Shown here piece by piece: positions 8,379 to 16,365 of a DNA stretch of 64,000 nucleotides (position 1 is its first letter; each line of letters opens with the position of its first letter). The translations under genes were made by a program, and so were the position numbers. The DNA lies in the NCBI RefSeq assembly GCF_009617585.1, contig NZ_WIXI01000022.1, positions 560,001-624,000 on the forward strand, written 5' to 3'. Below the pieces are notes generated by a model, which ran no database searches, was not told where the DNA came from, and saw only the letters and a program-made list of their open reading frames with translations. Source of the stretch: Endobacterium cereale. Lineage in GTDB: Bacteria > Pseudomonadota > Alphaproteobacteria > Rhizobiales > Rhizobiaceae.

Positions 8379-9143
8379 TCAGGCCGATGGGCTAAGGCGT
8401 TTCAGAAATGTGCCGCTGAGTGCGCCCAGCAGCGCCCAGAAGACAAAGCTGGTGACCGTTGCCACAACGACGAAACGGCGCTCCAGCTCGAGCGGCGCCA
8501 GAGGCTCCACGCCCGCCGGCGGCAGCGGCGCCCCCACCACATGCGGCGCGGCGATGAGAATGACGGCCAGCACCGCAGCCCAAGCTTCACGCCGCAAGAC
8601 CAGCAGGCCGATACCGGCGGCAGTTGCCACCGCTGTGGCGATCCACCATGTCTGGCGCGCGGCAAGCTCCGCTGCCGGGCTGCCCGGCAATTCCGGCGGC
8701 AGGCCCACCATCGGCGCCAGCATGACCGAAGCGAAACCGCCAATGCCGAAGAAAAGCCCCGTGCGCCAGCCGAATGTAAAACTGGTCATGGACAGCAGGG
8801 CCGTCAGCACCAGCGAATAACCGATGGCGGTCAGCACATTGGCGCCGAGCGTATAGACCGTGCGCTCGAAACCATCGGCAGGCGCCCAGCCCTCGCCGTG
8901 ATCGTGACCGGCGGCATCATGGGCTTCGGCTTCCGTTTCTGGCATCGCGTGATCATGCGCCGGCGTTGCCGCAGCATGCGAATGCTCGGCCGGCGCCGCA
9001 CTTTCCGGCACAGCCGGACCGGCATCCTCATAGGTTTCAGCCTTGAGGATCAGCGGTTCGGTGCCGACCATCTGCATCAGCGTGATGGCAATACCGGTGA
9101 TGATCCCCACCGGAACGGCGGAGAAGACAATAGATCTGAACAT
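8379..9143 (-). CDS. cbtA: Cobalt transporter subunit CbtA
   Basis: A 254-residue membrane protein of the CbtA family, with one N-terminal membrane helix (MFRSIVFSAVPVGIITGIAI) and four more in the C-terminal half. Between them is a His/Asp/Glu-rich loop (about residues 53-84, with several HxH-like pairs such as HSHAAATPAHDHAMPE), a likely metal-capture segment. It lies 15 nt after cbtB behind a cobalamin riboswitch, as is typical of predicted cobalt importers serving B12 synthesis. Confidence 0.93.
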   Translation of the reverse strand: MFRSIVFSAVPVGIITGIAITLMQMVGTEPLILKAETYEDAGPAVPESAAPAEHSHAAATPAHDHAMPETEAEAHDAAGHDHGEGWAPADGFERTVYTLGANVLTAIGYSLVLTALLSMTSFTFGWRTGLFFGIGGFASVMLAPMVGLPPELPGSPAAELAARQTWWIATAVATAAGIGLLVLRREAWAAVLAVILIAAPHVVGAPLPPAGVEPLAPLELERRFVVVATVTSFVFWALLGALSGTFLKRLSPSA

Positions 9144-9158
9144 TTTTGAAAACTCCCC

Positions 9159-9347
9159 TCAGTGGCAGGGGAAAGCGTTGGCATGACGCACGTCATGCGC
9201 AGCATTGTGGACGACCTCGAGATGGGAAAAACCCACGAAGCCGATCACGAAAACCCCAAGGCAGGCAGCCATGGCGGATTGCACAAGGTTGGATGTTTTC
9301 GACGTCACGGCCGGTTTGGCCGCTTTTTCTGCGGTCTGGTTCTGCAT
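9159..9347 (-). CDS. cbtB: Cobalt transporter subunit CbtB
   Basis: 62 residues: one membrane helix followed by the CbtB C-terminal His signature (HNAAHDVRHANAFPCH), which would bind metal on the outer face. It is the first gene after the cobalamin riboswitch, followed by cbtA. The start at 9347 (MQNQTAEKAAK) is preferred because it lies after a CGAGGGG ribosome site. The longer frame would run back into the riboswitch. Confidence 0.93.
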   Translation of the reverse strand: MQNQTAEKAAKPAVTSKTSNLVQSAMAACLGVFVIGFVGFSHLEVVHNAAHDVRHANAFPCH

Positions 9348-9387
9348 GATGAAACCCCTCGTTACATATGCGTTGCTCACATTTGCA

Positions 9388-9560
9388 CTGGCAGGTCTCC
9401 TGGCTCGCGGGTCGTTGTCGCGGAACGGGCCTTCCCGGTTTCCCAGTGGCCATGATCGTTCCGAACTCGCCGCTCACAGTTGCGGGGGCAGCCGCGAATG
9501 AGGAATTCCCTATCGCGTTCCCTTTTAATCCCCTGATCTCAAAGCGCGAAAGCAAGGGGA
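9388..9560 (-). promoter_or_regulatory. Cobalamin (B12) riboswitch controlling cbtBA
   Basis: Read on the minus strand, the conserved blocks occur in order: GGGAA (about 9523-9527), the core GCTGCCCCCGCAACTGTGAG near 9473-9492, GCCACTG followed by GGGAAGGC near 9428-9449, and the closing GAGCCAGGAGACCTGCC near 9391-9407. This is the standard AdoCbl-riboswitch pattern. High B12 should shut off cbtBA expression. The 9561-9658 stretch holds nothing recognised. Confidence 0.95.
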
Positions 9561-9658
9561 ACCATTGCGACAGGAGTTGTGCGCCCGGGTTTGGCAGGTG
9601 TCAAGGCGCGGTTGCGCCGCCATCGCGGCACAACACGGGACCATATTCCGGGGCAGAA

Positions 9659-10573
9659 TTATTTCCCCGGCACAGCCTTCAGATAGGCAGCGATCGCTTC
9701 GAGATCGCTCTTGGGCAGATGGGCAATGTTTTTCTGCACCTCCACCATCGAGCCGCCGACACTATCGAAATCCGGGGTGAAGCCGGTTTCGAGATAGTTG
9801 ACGATCTCGTCCTCGCTCCAGGCGCCGATGGCCTCCGAGCCCGACGTGATGTCCGGGATACGCCCTTCGCCTTCCGGGTTCGGACCGCCGGTCAGCCATG
9901 CGCCGGCTTCGAAACCACCAAGCGCGTTGCGGGGCGTATGGCATTCGCCGCAATGGCCCGGCCCTTCAACCAGATACTGGCCACGCTTCACCTGATCGGA
10001 AGCGTTAGTGAGTTCCACACGTGGGCCATCGTCGAAATAAAGAAACTTCCAACCGCCGACGGCCAGCCGGATATTGAACGGAAACGGCAGATCGTGACCG
10101 GGCGCAACGTTACTGCTGGCCGGCAGGGATTTCAGGTAACCGAAGAGGTCGTTGACATCTTTGGGAGAAAGACGCGCGTAAGAACCGTACGGAAACGACG
10201 GATAGAGGTGTTCGCCTTTCGGACCGACACCGCGGGTCATGGCATTGCCGAACTGCGCCAGCGTCCAGCCCCCGATACCGGCCTGCGCATCGGAGGAAAT
10301 GTTGGGAATATGGAACGTGCCAAAATTGCTCGGCAGCGCGCGCCCGCCGGACATGATTTTCAGCGCATCGCCTTCGGCACCCGGTGCGGCATGGCATCCT
10401 GCGCAACCGCCAGCCCAAAAGATCTGCTCGCCATTGGCGAGGTCAGGACCGCCGAGATTGGCCCAATGGCTTTCCGGCTGCGGATCGGGTGCCGTCAGCG
10501 CGTAAGCGCCGCCCAGTCCTGCCGCGCCAACGACAACCACTGCCGCCACGATTTTCGTGAAGGTCGATGCCAT
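9659..10573 (-). CDS. Di-haem c-type cytochrome
   Basis: A 304-residue exported cytochrome. After an N-terminal hydrophobic anchor or signal (residues 7-27) there are two haem-binding sites, CAGCH (57-61) and CGECH (208-212), so two cytochrome c domains in tandem. The layout resembles the cytochrome subunits of periplasmic alcohol/sugar dehydrogenases, but no dehydrogenase lies beside it. The next gene on the same strand, upstream, encodes a cytochrome c'-type protein 65 nt away, so a two-gene operon is likely. The start at 10573 (MASTFTKIV) is preceded by a GGAGAA ribosome site. Confidence 0.9.
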   Translation of the reverse strand: MASTFTKIVAAVVVVGAAGLGGAYALTAPDPQPESHWANLGGPDLANGEQIFWAGGCAGCHAAPGAEGDALKIMSGGRALPSNFGTFHIPNISSDAQAGIGGWTLAQFGNAMTRGVGPKGEHLYPSFPYGSYARLSPKDVNDLFGYLKSLPASSNVAPGHDLPFPFNIRLAVGGWKFLYFDDGPRVELTNASDQVKRGQYLVEGPGHCGECHTPRNALGGFEAGAWLTGGPNPEGEGRIPDITSGSEAIGAWSEDEIVNYLETGFTPDFDSVGGSMVEVQKNIAHLPKSDLEAIAAYLKAVPGK

Positions 10574-10638
10574 GTTCTTCTCCTGCCGCAAGCATGACGG
10601 CAGCCGGTCCCCAACAAGGCCCCGGCTGCAAATTCACA

Positions 10639-11079
10639 TCAACGCTTCAGACGGTAGGTCTGGTGGCACTGGCCGCATTCGGCACCCAGCGTCTGCATGG
10701 CGTTCATGACGCCGGCAACATCGGTCGGTGCTGCCGCCAGGACGGCATCGGCATCAGCGCCGAGCTTCAGTGCTTTGGCGCGGAAATCCGATGGGTTTTC
10801 CCAGATCTTTGGCGAGGCTTCCGTGTCGTGACCGGTTTCGCTGCCGACCGGGAACTGATCCGGAAATGCTTTTGCCGAGGCGCTGATCGTCGTCAGCGCC
10901 GTCTTCACAGCCTCGGCGTCGAACGGCTTCTGTTCCTTGGCGATAGCGGCAAGCGCCCCCATGGAAGCGCCGATGGCTTTCATGCCGGCCTGACGCTCAA
11001 CCTGCGGCTCGGCAGCAAAAGCCGAACCGAAGCCAAGACAGAGCGCCACGGCCGTCGCGGCCAGAGTCTTGATGTACAT
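10639..11079 (-). CDS. Cytochrome c'/c-556 family protein
   Basis: 146 residues: a cleavable signal peptide (to AFA at 20-22), a four-helix-bundle body and a single haem site CGQCH (135-139) close to the C-terminus, the hallmark of class II cytochromes c. It would be periplasmic and may bind NO or carry electrons. It lies directly upstream of the di-haem cytochrome gene on the same strand. Confidence 0.92.
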   Translation of the reverse strand: MYIKTLAATAVALCLGFGSAFAAEPQVERQAGMKAIGASMGALAAIAKEQKPFDAEAVKTALTTISASAKAFPDQFPVGSETGHDTEASPKIWENPSDFRAKALKLGADADAVLAAAPTDVAGVMNAMQTLGAECGQCHQTYRLKR

Positions 11080-11250
11080 AGAAATCTCCCGGTTTTATCG
11101 GCCCGCATCAAACAGAGCCGAAAGATCTGCGCCGGCAGAATGACAAGGCTAAGCGACGGAAAGAAGTCACGTTTCTGTCAGGTCACCAGAGACATCACCG
11201 TTAACCGTTGACACTGCGTTCACCAGATAAATACGCCAAATTCACTCAAC

Positions 11251-11892
11251 TTACTGTAACGCGCCTTTTATCCCCTCCCACAGCGTCAAGACCGATACGA
11301 CAACCAGCAGAAACCCGGCCGTTCGCCCGACCCAGATTGTTGCCGAAGCGTTTCCGACAAGGGCGTTTCGCGCGCGGCCCGCCGCGATGGCAAGCCCGCC
11401 ATACACGGCAAGCTGCGTGCCCGCTGTCATGGCCGCCATCACGGCCGCCTGCGGCGCTAAAGCCCCGAAATCGGGACGAAGGAATTGCGGATAGATGGCC
11501 AGCATGAAGAGATAGGCTTTTGGGTTCATCAGGCAGGTGACCGCGCCGCGGCGAAACGCTTCCCAATGCGAACGGCTGTCAGCCGGCCCGACATGATCGA
11601 CGGTGATCGCACTGCGCATCAGCGTGAAACCGATCCACGCCATGTAAAGCGCACCTGCGATCAGCAACGGCTTGAACAGAACAGGCATAAGATTGGCCAG
11701 AAGCCCGACGCCAAGCGCGCCATAAAGCGAATGCACCAGCCCGCCCGCCATAATGCCGGCCGTGGCTGCCAAGCCCGATGCCCGCCCGCGCGTCAGGGAA
11801 TTGGCGAGAACAAAGATCATGTCCATGCCCGGGACGACGATGATGCCGAAAAGAAGCGTGAAAAAGAGCCAGAGGTTTTCAGTATAGGTCAT
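11251..11892 (-). CDS. LysE-family amino-acid/metabolite exporter
   Basis: A 213-residue membrane protein of the LysE/RhtB family with six hydrophobic segments. The family N-terminal pattern is present (VVPGMDMIFVLANSLTRGR) and is followed by an internal MNPKAYLFM motif. It should export an amino acid or related small molecule; the substrate is not known. It is divergent from a WYL-domain regulator, with a perfect palindrome in the 128-nt gap, so control by that regulator is likely. Confidence 0.9.
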   Translation of the reverse strand: MTYTENLWLFFTLLFGIIVVPGMDMIFVLANSLTRGRASGLAATAGIMAGGLVHSLYGALGVGLLANLMPVLFKPLLIAGALYMAWIGFTLMRSAITVDHVGPADSRSHWEAFRRGAVTCLMNPKAYLFMLAIYPQFLRPDFGALAPQAAVMAAMTAGTQLAVYGGLAIAAGRARNALVGNASATIWVGRTAGFLLVVVSVLTLWEGIKGALQ

Positions 11893-11974
11893 GTCAGTTG
11901 TCTACCCGCATCGGTTGATCCGCAAACAAGCAGGAGCTTGTTTTTCAAGCGCATATGCGGCCCTATACAAAAAT

Positions 11975-12000
11975 GCTCCTGACAGCGTTCTGTCAGGAGC
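11975..12000. promoter_or_regulatory. Perfect 11-bp inverted repeat, probable operator for the WYL regulator
   Basis: GCTCCTGACAG-CGTT-CTGTCAGGAGC lies 20 nt before the regulator start and 82 nt before the divergent exporter gene. The TGACAG/CTGTCA arms fit a dimeric winged-helix repressor. No T run follows, so it is unlikely to be a terminator. Confidence 0.65.
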
Positions 12001-12020
12001 GATGGGGAGACGGGCAAAAA

Positions 12021-12704
12021 ATGCGCAAGGCGTCACGCCTGTTCGAGATCATCCAGATCCTGCGGCTTGCAAAAGGGCCGGCCACCGCCGCCAGCATTGC
12101 CGAACAGCTGGAAGTGACGGTGCGCTCGATCTACCGGGATATTTCCGCCCTTCAGGGCATGCGCGTACCGATAGAGGGCGGCCGAGGCATCGGTTATATT
12201 CTGCGTCCCGGCTTCACACTGCCGCCGCTGATGTTGTCGATCGAGGAAACCGAAGCCATTGTCGTGGCGCTGGCGCTTCTGGAGCGTACCGGAGACAAGG
12301 GCCTGAAACAGGCCGCCCGGCAGGTAAACCGCAAGATTTCAGCTGTCGTGCCGCAGCCGCTTGCCGGCACGTTCACCGCCAATGCGCTGCACGCCTGGGG
12401 CAGCGCCGCCCCCGTGCCGGAAGGCGTGGACCTTGCCATGATACGGCAGGCCATACGCGATGAGCAGAAAATCCGGCTCGGCTATCGCGACGAGCAGGGT
12501 CGCGACAGCGAAAGGACGATCCAGCCGATCGCCCTTATCTATTATTCCCAGACCGCCAATATCGTCGCGTGGTGCGAGCTGCGCGCGGCAATCCGCAATT
12601 TTCGCACCGACCGGGTGACGCAATGCCGCCCGGTCGGTGATTTCTTCATCGGCGATGGTGAACGCCTGCGAAAATTGTGGGTCGATGGCTGGCAGAGCCA
12701 GTAG
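12021..12704 (+). CDS. YafY-type HTH/WYL-domain transcriptional regulator
   Basis: 227 residues. An N-terminal helix-turn-helix of the DeoR-like HTH_11 type (ASIAEQLEVTVRSIYRDIS) lies at about 25-45, then the linker GGRGIGYILRPG. A WYL domain fills about 130-215 (YYSQTANIVAWCELR). WYL regulators sense ligands and often repress a neighbouring gene. The ATG at 12021 is chosen over an earlier frame because the earlier start would place the palindrome inside the coding region. Confidence 0.9.
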   Translation: MRKASRLFEIIQILRLAKGPATAASIAEQLEVTVRSIYRDISALQGMRVPIEGGRGIGYILRPGFTLPPLMLSIEETEAIVVALALLERTGDKGLKQAARQVNRKISAVVPQPLAGTFTANALHAWGSAAPVPEGVDLAMIRQAIRDEQKIRLGYRDEQGRDSERTIQPIALIYYSQTANIVAWCELRAAIRNFRTDRVTQCRPVGDFFIGDGERLRKLWVDGWQSQ

Positions 12705-12740
12705 TCGCCTCGATGCACAAACGCCGCGTCACCGGCCCGG

Positions 12741-13355
12741 TCAATCCTCGCGATTGGTCGGCATCATCGACTCGATCGTGTCATCCTTGTCGATAAAATG
12801 GTGTTTCAGCGCGAAGGCGAGGTGACCGGCCACAACGATCAGCAGCGCCCAGGACAGGAACCAGTGGGCGGTAACGAGATAGGGCGTCAGCTCCGGGTTC
12901 TTTCCACCGAGCCCCGGAATGGTGAACAGGCCGGCGACCGGAATGCCGTAACCGGCCGAAGAAGAGTTCCACCAGCCGGAAACCGGCACGGCAACCATCA
13001 GGAAATACAAGGACCAATGGCCGAGATGCGTGAAAGTCTTCATGACCGCCGGCATTTCGCCAAGCGGCGGCGGGCTGTGGAACAGGCGCCAGATAATGCG
13101 CAAGGCGATCAGGAACAGCGTCGTGGTGGCGATGTTCTTATGCAGCGTGATCGCCCATACCTTTTGCGCGGTCTCGATGTCGTTGACGCCGTAATGCAAC
13201 ATGGCGCCGCCGTAATAACCGATAATCCAGGCAACGATGATGATCGCCGCCATCAGCCAGTGGAAAAACTTGGACGTCGGATTGAAATTGCGGACTTTTG
13301 GAGCACGGGCAATGGCCCTGCTCTCGATGGTCCCGGTATCTAGCGTACTGGCCAT
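12741..13355 (-). CDS. Cytochrome b561 family protein
   Basis: A 204-residue integral membrane protein with four hydrophobic helices and the His ligands of the family: FHWLMA (helix 1), LHKNIA (helix 2), LGHWSLYF (helix 3) and LVTAHWF with GHLAFALKHH (helix 4). It would pass electrons within the membrane, for example from quinol to an acceptor. The N-terminal 25 residues are an ordinary polar leader. It stands alone, with an AT-rich upstream region carrying an inverted repeat. Confidence 0.92.
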   Translation of the reverse strand: MASTLDTGTIESRAIARAPKVRNFNPTSKFFHWLMAAIIIVAWIIGYYGGAMLHYGVNDIETAQKVWAITLHKNIATTTLFLIALRIIWRLFHSPPPLGEMPAVMKTFTHLGHWSLYFLMVAVPVSGWWNSSSAGYGIPVAGLFTIPGLGGKNPELTPYLVTAHWFLSWALLIVVAGHLAFALKHHFIDKDDTIESMMPTNRED

Positions 13356-13666
13356 ATCATGCCTCCCGGACAGATTGATCGCGTCATCAATAAATCTCTA
13401 TAATTTGCGTTTTCCGGGCATCATTGATGAATTGATCTTTGCCATAATTTGCAAAAATCAACAACAATACCGGATTTATCTACAGGATTACTATTGATAC
13501 ACGCGGCAACAATCGCCAATAGTGGCAAAAAGTCGCTGACAACCGTCAATTCAACAAAATATACAAAGTATGGATTTGACGATCGACAACGCGCGCCGCT
13601 GAATTGAGACGCGACGCCGGCGATCGCAGGCTCAGGCTGCCATTACGGCGCGCAGCATTTCGGCAA
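13356..13666. other. AT-rich non-coding gap with an inverted repeat
   Basis: A 311-nt gap, noticeably richer in A+T than its surroundings, between the cytochrome b561 gene and the phosphoesterase gene. It holds the 13432-13461 inverted repeat. I see no gene-like reading frame in it. Confidence 0.6.
13432..13461. promoter_or_regulatory. Imperfect 11-bp inverted repeat upstream of cytochrome b561
   Basis: TTGATCTTTGC and GCAAAAATCAA flank 8 nt and match at 10 of 11 pairs. It lies 77 nt before the cytochrome start. The TTGAT/ATCAA ends recall FNR/FixK half sites, but the spacing is too wide for that family, so the binding factor is unknown. Confidence 0.4.
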
Positions 13667-14509
13667 TCAGAGCGGCAGCGTGCGGCTCTCTTCGCGGCCA
13701 TGGCCGATGATCTCGATGCGATCGGCAAAAATCTCCACGACCGAGAATGCATTTTCATCGGGCGTATCAACCATGCCCTTGAAGTTGACGAACCAGCTAT
13801 TGCCCAATTGGCCAAGATTGCCCGTGTGCTGGTGACCGTTGAGATAGGCGACGACATTGCTGTAGGAAGCGATCATGGCTGCAACCTCCGCACTATCCCA
13901 AAGGTTATGGTCGCTGTCGGGATATAACGGATAATGGCCCATGATGACGACCTTTTCGCCATCCCAGGCGGCACGGTCGAGCACATCCCGCAACCACTCG
14001 AACTGGGTACGGCTGATGCCGGCATTCCAGTCCTTGGCATTGATCGCGCCCTTCGCCTCCAGTCCGGCCAATCGATCCACGGCCTGCGCATGCCGCTCCG
14101 GATCATGCCGGGTGGCAAACAGGCTTTCCTCGCAGCCATCGATGATCACGAAGCGAAACCCATCGCGGGCAAAGTGGTGATAGGGCGCAGGCATGCCAAG
14201 CCTGTCATGAACCTTGGCGAGATGCTCCGGCTCCACGAGAAAATCATGATTGCCGGGCAGAAAAAGGCACTCGTGCCGCGAGGTTTCAAAGAGCGGCAGG
14301 ACTACGTCGAAATTTTCCCAGCCTCGGTCGATCAGATCGCCGAGCGTGACGATGAAAGCAAGCTCCTCACCATCCAGAACCTCGAGCGCCTGCGCGATCT
14401 TGGCCTTGCTCGCCTGATAATGGCGGTTCAGCGTCGGATGCGGGGGAAGCGCTGCATATTGGGGATCGGCCAGAACGCCGAAGCGTATGAGAGGTTTTTC
14501 GCGGGACAT
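13667..14509 (-). CDS. Calcineurin-like metallophosphoesterase (ADP-ribose/CDP-alcohol diphosphatase type)
   Basis: 280 residues with the full metallophosphoesterase set: GVLADPQY (metal-binding D), TLGDLIDRG, PGNHDF, MGHYPLYP and LNGHQHTGN. The ADPQYA variant of the first motif and the overall length resemble Mn-dependent ADP-ribose/CDP-alcohol diphosphatases. The protein should hydrolyse a phosphodiester or pyrophosphate in the cytosol. The start at 14509 (MSREKPLIRF) is the family-like start; a start at 14533 adds eight residues and neither has a clear ribosome site. Confidence 0.85.
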   Translation of the reverse strand: MSREKPLIRFGVLADPQYAALPPHPTLNRHYQASKAKIAQALEVLDGEELAFIVTLGDLIDRGWENFDVVLPLFETSRHECLFLPGNHDFLVEPEHLAKVHDRLGMPAPYHHFARDGFRFVIIDGCEESLFATRHDPERHAQAVDRLAGLEAKGAINAKDWNAGISRTQFEWLRDVLDRAAWDGEKVVIMGHYPLYPDSDHNLWDSAEVAAMIASYSNVVAYLNGHQHTGNLGQLGNSWFVNFKGMVDTPDENAFSVVEIFADRIEIIGHGREESRTLPL

Positions 14510-14618
14510 GGGCGCGAGATATGACGTCCGCATGACAGGCGTATGACGATACCGGCTTGCTCCAGAGACCTCTCCAACCTTATGAGGGTAAGGGCGGTCA
14601 TTTCACCGACGATCTCAC

Positions 14619-15071
14619 ATGAAAGGCGTCACCTTGCGCGATTTCATCTATGCATTCTGGGCTGTTTTCTGGCGCTCAGCGATCATTTTGATCGTCAATG
14701 CCCTGATTTTACATGGCGCCGCGCAGTTGATGCATCTTCTGTTCCTACAGACGGACACGTCCATCAAAATACGATTGTCCCTAAGCCATCTGCCAGCCGC
14801 CGTATTTTTCACTCTGTTGGCGCTGCGCCATTCCGCTTCGGGAACACTTACGACGCAAAACCTCTCACCTGCTTGGCGTCATGTCTACCTTGCTCTGGCT
14901 GGCGCTTGCGCCCTCATCATCATCGCGAAAATGGGCGCGGCATTCTCGTTTCCGACTGAAACATGGATCATGACAGGGATGCTTCTGCCTCCTTTTTTGT
15001 TTCTGGTGCTGTGGCTGGCCCTGGCTATTTACCTGATGCGATCCCGCCAAAAGCCCGGCACAACAATGTAA
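14619..15071 (+). CDS. Unknown four-helix membrane protein
   Basis: 150 residues with four predicted membrane segments: about 12-40 (AVFWRSAIILIVNALILHGA), 52-70, 88-107 and 116-140, and a short basic tail (MRSRQKPGTTM). No family motif was recognised. It reads toward sodB and ends just before the sodB terminator. Base composition is slightly richer in A+T than its neighbours. Confidence 0.6.
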   Translation: MKGVTLRDFIYAFWAVFWRSAIILIVNALILHGAAQLMHLLFLQTDTSIKIRLSLSHLPAAVFFTLLALRHSASGTLTTQNLSPAWRHVYLALAGACALIIIAKMGAAFSFPTETWIMTGMLLPPFLFLVLWLALAIYLMRSRQKPGTTM

Positions 15072-15085
15072 ACGGGGCCCTGAAA

Positions 15086-15114
15086 CGCAAAAGCCCGGCG
15101 CAAAGGCCGGGCTT
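15086..15114 (-). terminator. Terminator of sodB
   Basis: On the minus strand, stem AAGCCCGGC / GCCGGGCTT with a 6-nt loop is followed by TTTTGCGTTT, 24 nt after the sodB stop. The plus-strand unknown gene may also use the stem. Confidence 0.8.
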
Positions 15115-15138
15115 CCATCACGGGTTTTCCCCGAAAGC

Positions 15139-15741
15139 TTACTTCGTGGCAGCTTCGTAACGTTCCAGGACGTAGTCCCAGTTGATCAGGCTGTCGACGA
15201 AGGCTTCAAGATACTTCGGACGGGCGTTGCGGTAGTCGATGTAGTAGGAGTGTTCCCACACGTCGACGCCGAGGATCGGCTCTGCACCGTGAACCAGCGG
15301 GTTTTCGCCGTTCGGAGTTTTCGAGATTTCCAGCTTGCCGTTCTTGACGGACAGCCATGCCCAGCCGGAGCCGAACTGCGTGGTGCCGGCAGCAACGAAA
15401 TCGGCCTTGAACTTGTCGTAACCGCCGAGGTCGGAAGCGATCGCGCTTTCCAGCTTGCCGGGCAGCTTGTTGCCGCCGCCGTCCTTCTTCATCCACTTCC
15501 AGAAATGGACGTGGTTGTAGTGCTGGGCAGCGTTGTTGAAGAGGCCGGCATTGGTGCCGAACGACTTCTTTACGACTTCTTCCAGCGACAGGTCGGCCAT
15601 GCCGGCTTCAGCGGCCAGCTTGTTGCCGTTGTCGACATAGGCCTTGTGGTGCTTGTCGTGGTGATACTCAAGCGTTTCCTTCGACATGAAGGGCGCAAGC
15701 GCTTCGTAATCGTAGGGAAGTTCGGGAAGTTCAAAAGCCAT
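15139..15741 (-). CDS. sodB: Fe/Mn superoxide dismutase
   Basis: 200 residues, full length. It converts superoxide to hydrogen peroxide and oxygen in the cytosol. Metal ligands are visible: H27 in YHHDKHH, H77 in HYNHVHFW, and D160 and H164 in the signature DVWEHSYY. The gene ends in a good intrinsic terminator and has an AAGGAG ribosome site. The metal (Fe, Mn or either) cannot be settled from sequence; the label sodB follows rhizobial usage. Confidence 0.96.
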   Translation of the reverse strand: MAFELPELPYDYEALAPFMSKETLEYHHDKHHKAYVDNGNKLAAEAGMADLSLEEVVKKSFGTNAGLFNNAAQHYNHVHFWKWMKKDGGGNKLPGKLESAIASDLGGYDKFKADFVAAGTTQFGSGWAWLSVKNGKLEISKTPNGENPLVHGAEPILGVDVWEHSYYIDYRNARPKYLEAFVDSLINWDYVLERYEAATK

Positions 15742-15782
15742 GATCTTACTCCTTGGGCAAAAACAAGCTGGGTGAAGATGAG

Positions 15783-15800
15783 CGGGAACATAGGTTCCCG
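15783..15800. promoter_or_regulatory. Inverted repeat in the sodB leader region
   Basis: CGGGAAC-ATAG-GTTCCCG is a perfect 7-bp inverted repeat 42 nt before the sodB start. It could be an operator or a leader hairpin. Confidence 0.35.
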
Positions 15801-16006
15801 ACGGCAGCGTGGCAACGTCTTTCGGACCAAAATTCTGGCAAAAATCAATGCGCCCGCAGTGTGTTGTTCTTCTCTAACGCCTGTTCGTGGAACATCGTTC
15901 CGAATGCATCGGCCACGGATGCGATCCGCATCGATCGCGTGGCTTCGCCATATCGCTGACGCAGAATTTTGAAAGAGACATGAACCGCAACGGAGACCAT
16001 GATTCG

Positions 16007-16354
16007 ATGAAAGCCACCCTGCTGACCCTCGCAACACTGTCCGCCACACTCTCGCTCGGACAGACCGCTCACGCCTCCTCCGACAATGCCTGGGCAGAGT
16101 TTTCCGCCGCAGTCGAAAAGGCCTGCATTAAGTCCGCCTCCGGCCAGATCGAAAAGGGCCGCGCCGTGGTCGATCCTTATGGCAGCCAGAAATACGGGCT
16201 TGCGATCGTCACCGGCCGACCGAGCGGCGTGTCGAAGAACAAGAAACTCGCCGATATCAGCGTCATCTGCGTGTACGACAAGAAGACCAAGGCGGCCGAA
16301 GTCGGTAGCGAAATCGAGATCGGCAAGGTGGGCGCGGCCGCATCCAAAAAATAG
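16007..16354 (+). CDS. Small exported unknown protein
   Basis: 115 residues: a signal peptide (MKATLLTLATLSATLSLGQTAHA) and a basic mature domain with two cysteines (KACIKS and VICVYD), which probably form a disulfide in the periplasm. No family was recognised with confidence. The start at 16007 is chosen because it begins the signal peptide and follows a GGAGA ribosome site; an upstream ATG at 15980 is in frame. Confidence 0.7.
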   Translation: MKATLLTLATLSATLSLGQTAHASSDNAWAEFSAAVEKACIKSASGQIEKGRAVVDPYGSQKYGLAIVTGRPSGVSKNKKLADISVICVYDKKTKAAEVGSEIEIGKVGAAASKK

Positions 16355-16365
16355 GAAACCAGCCG

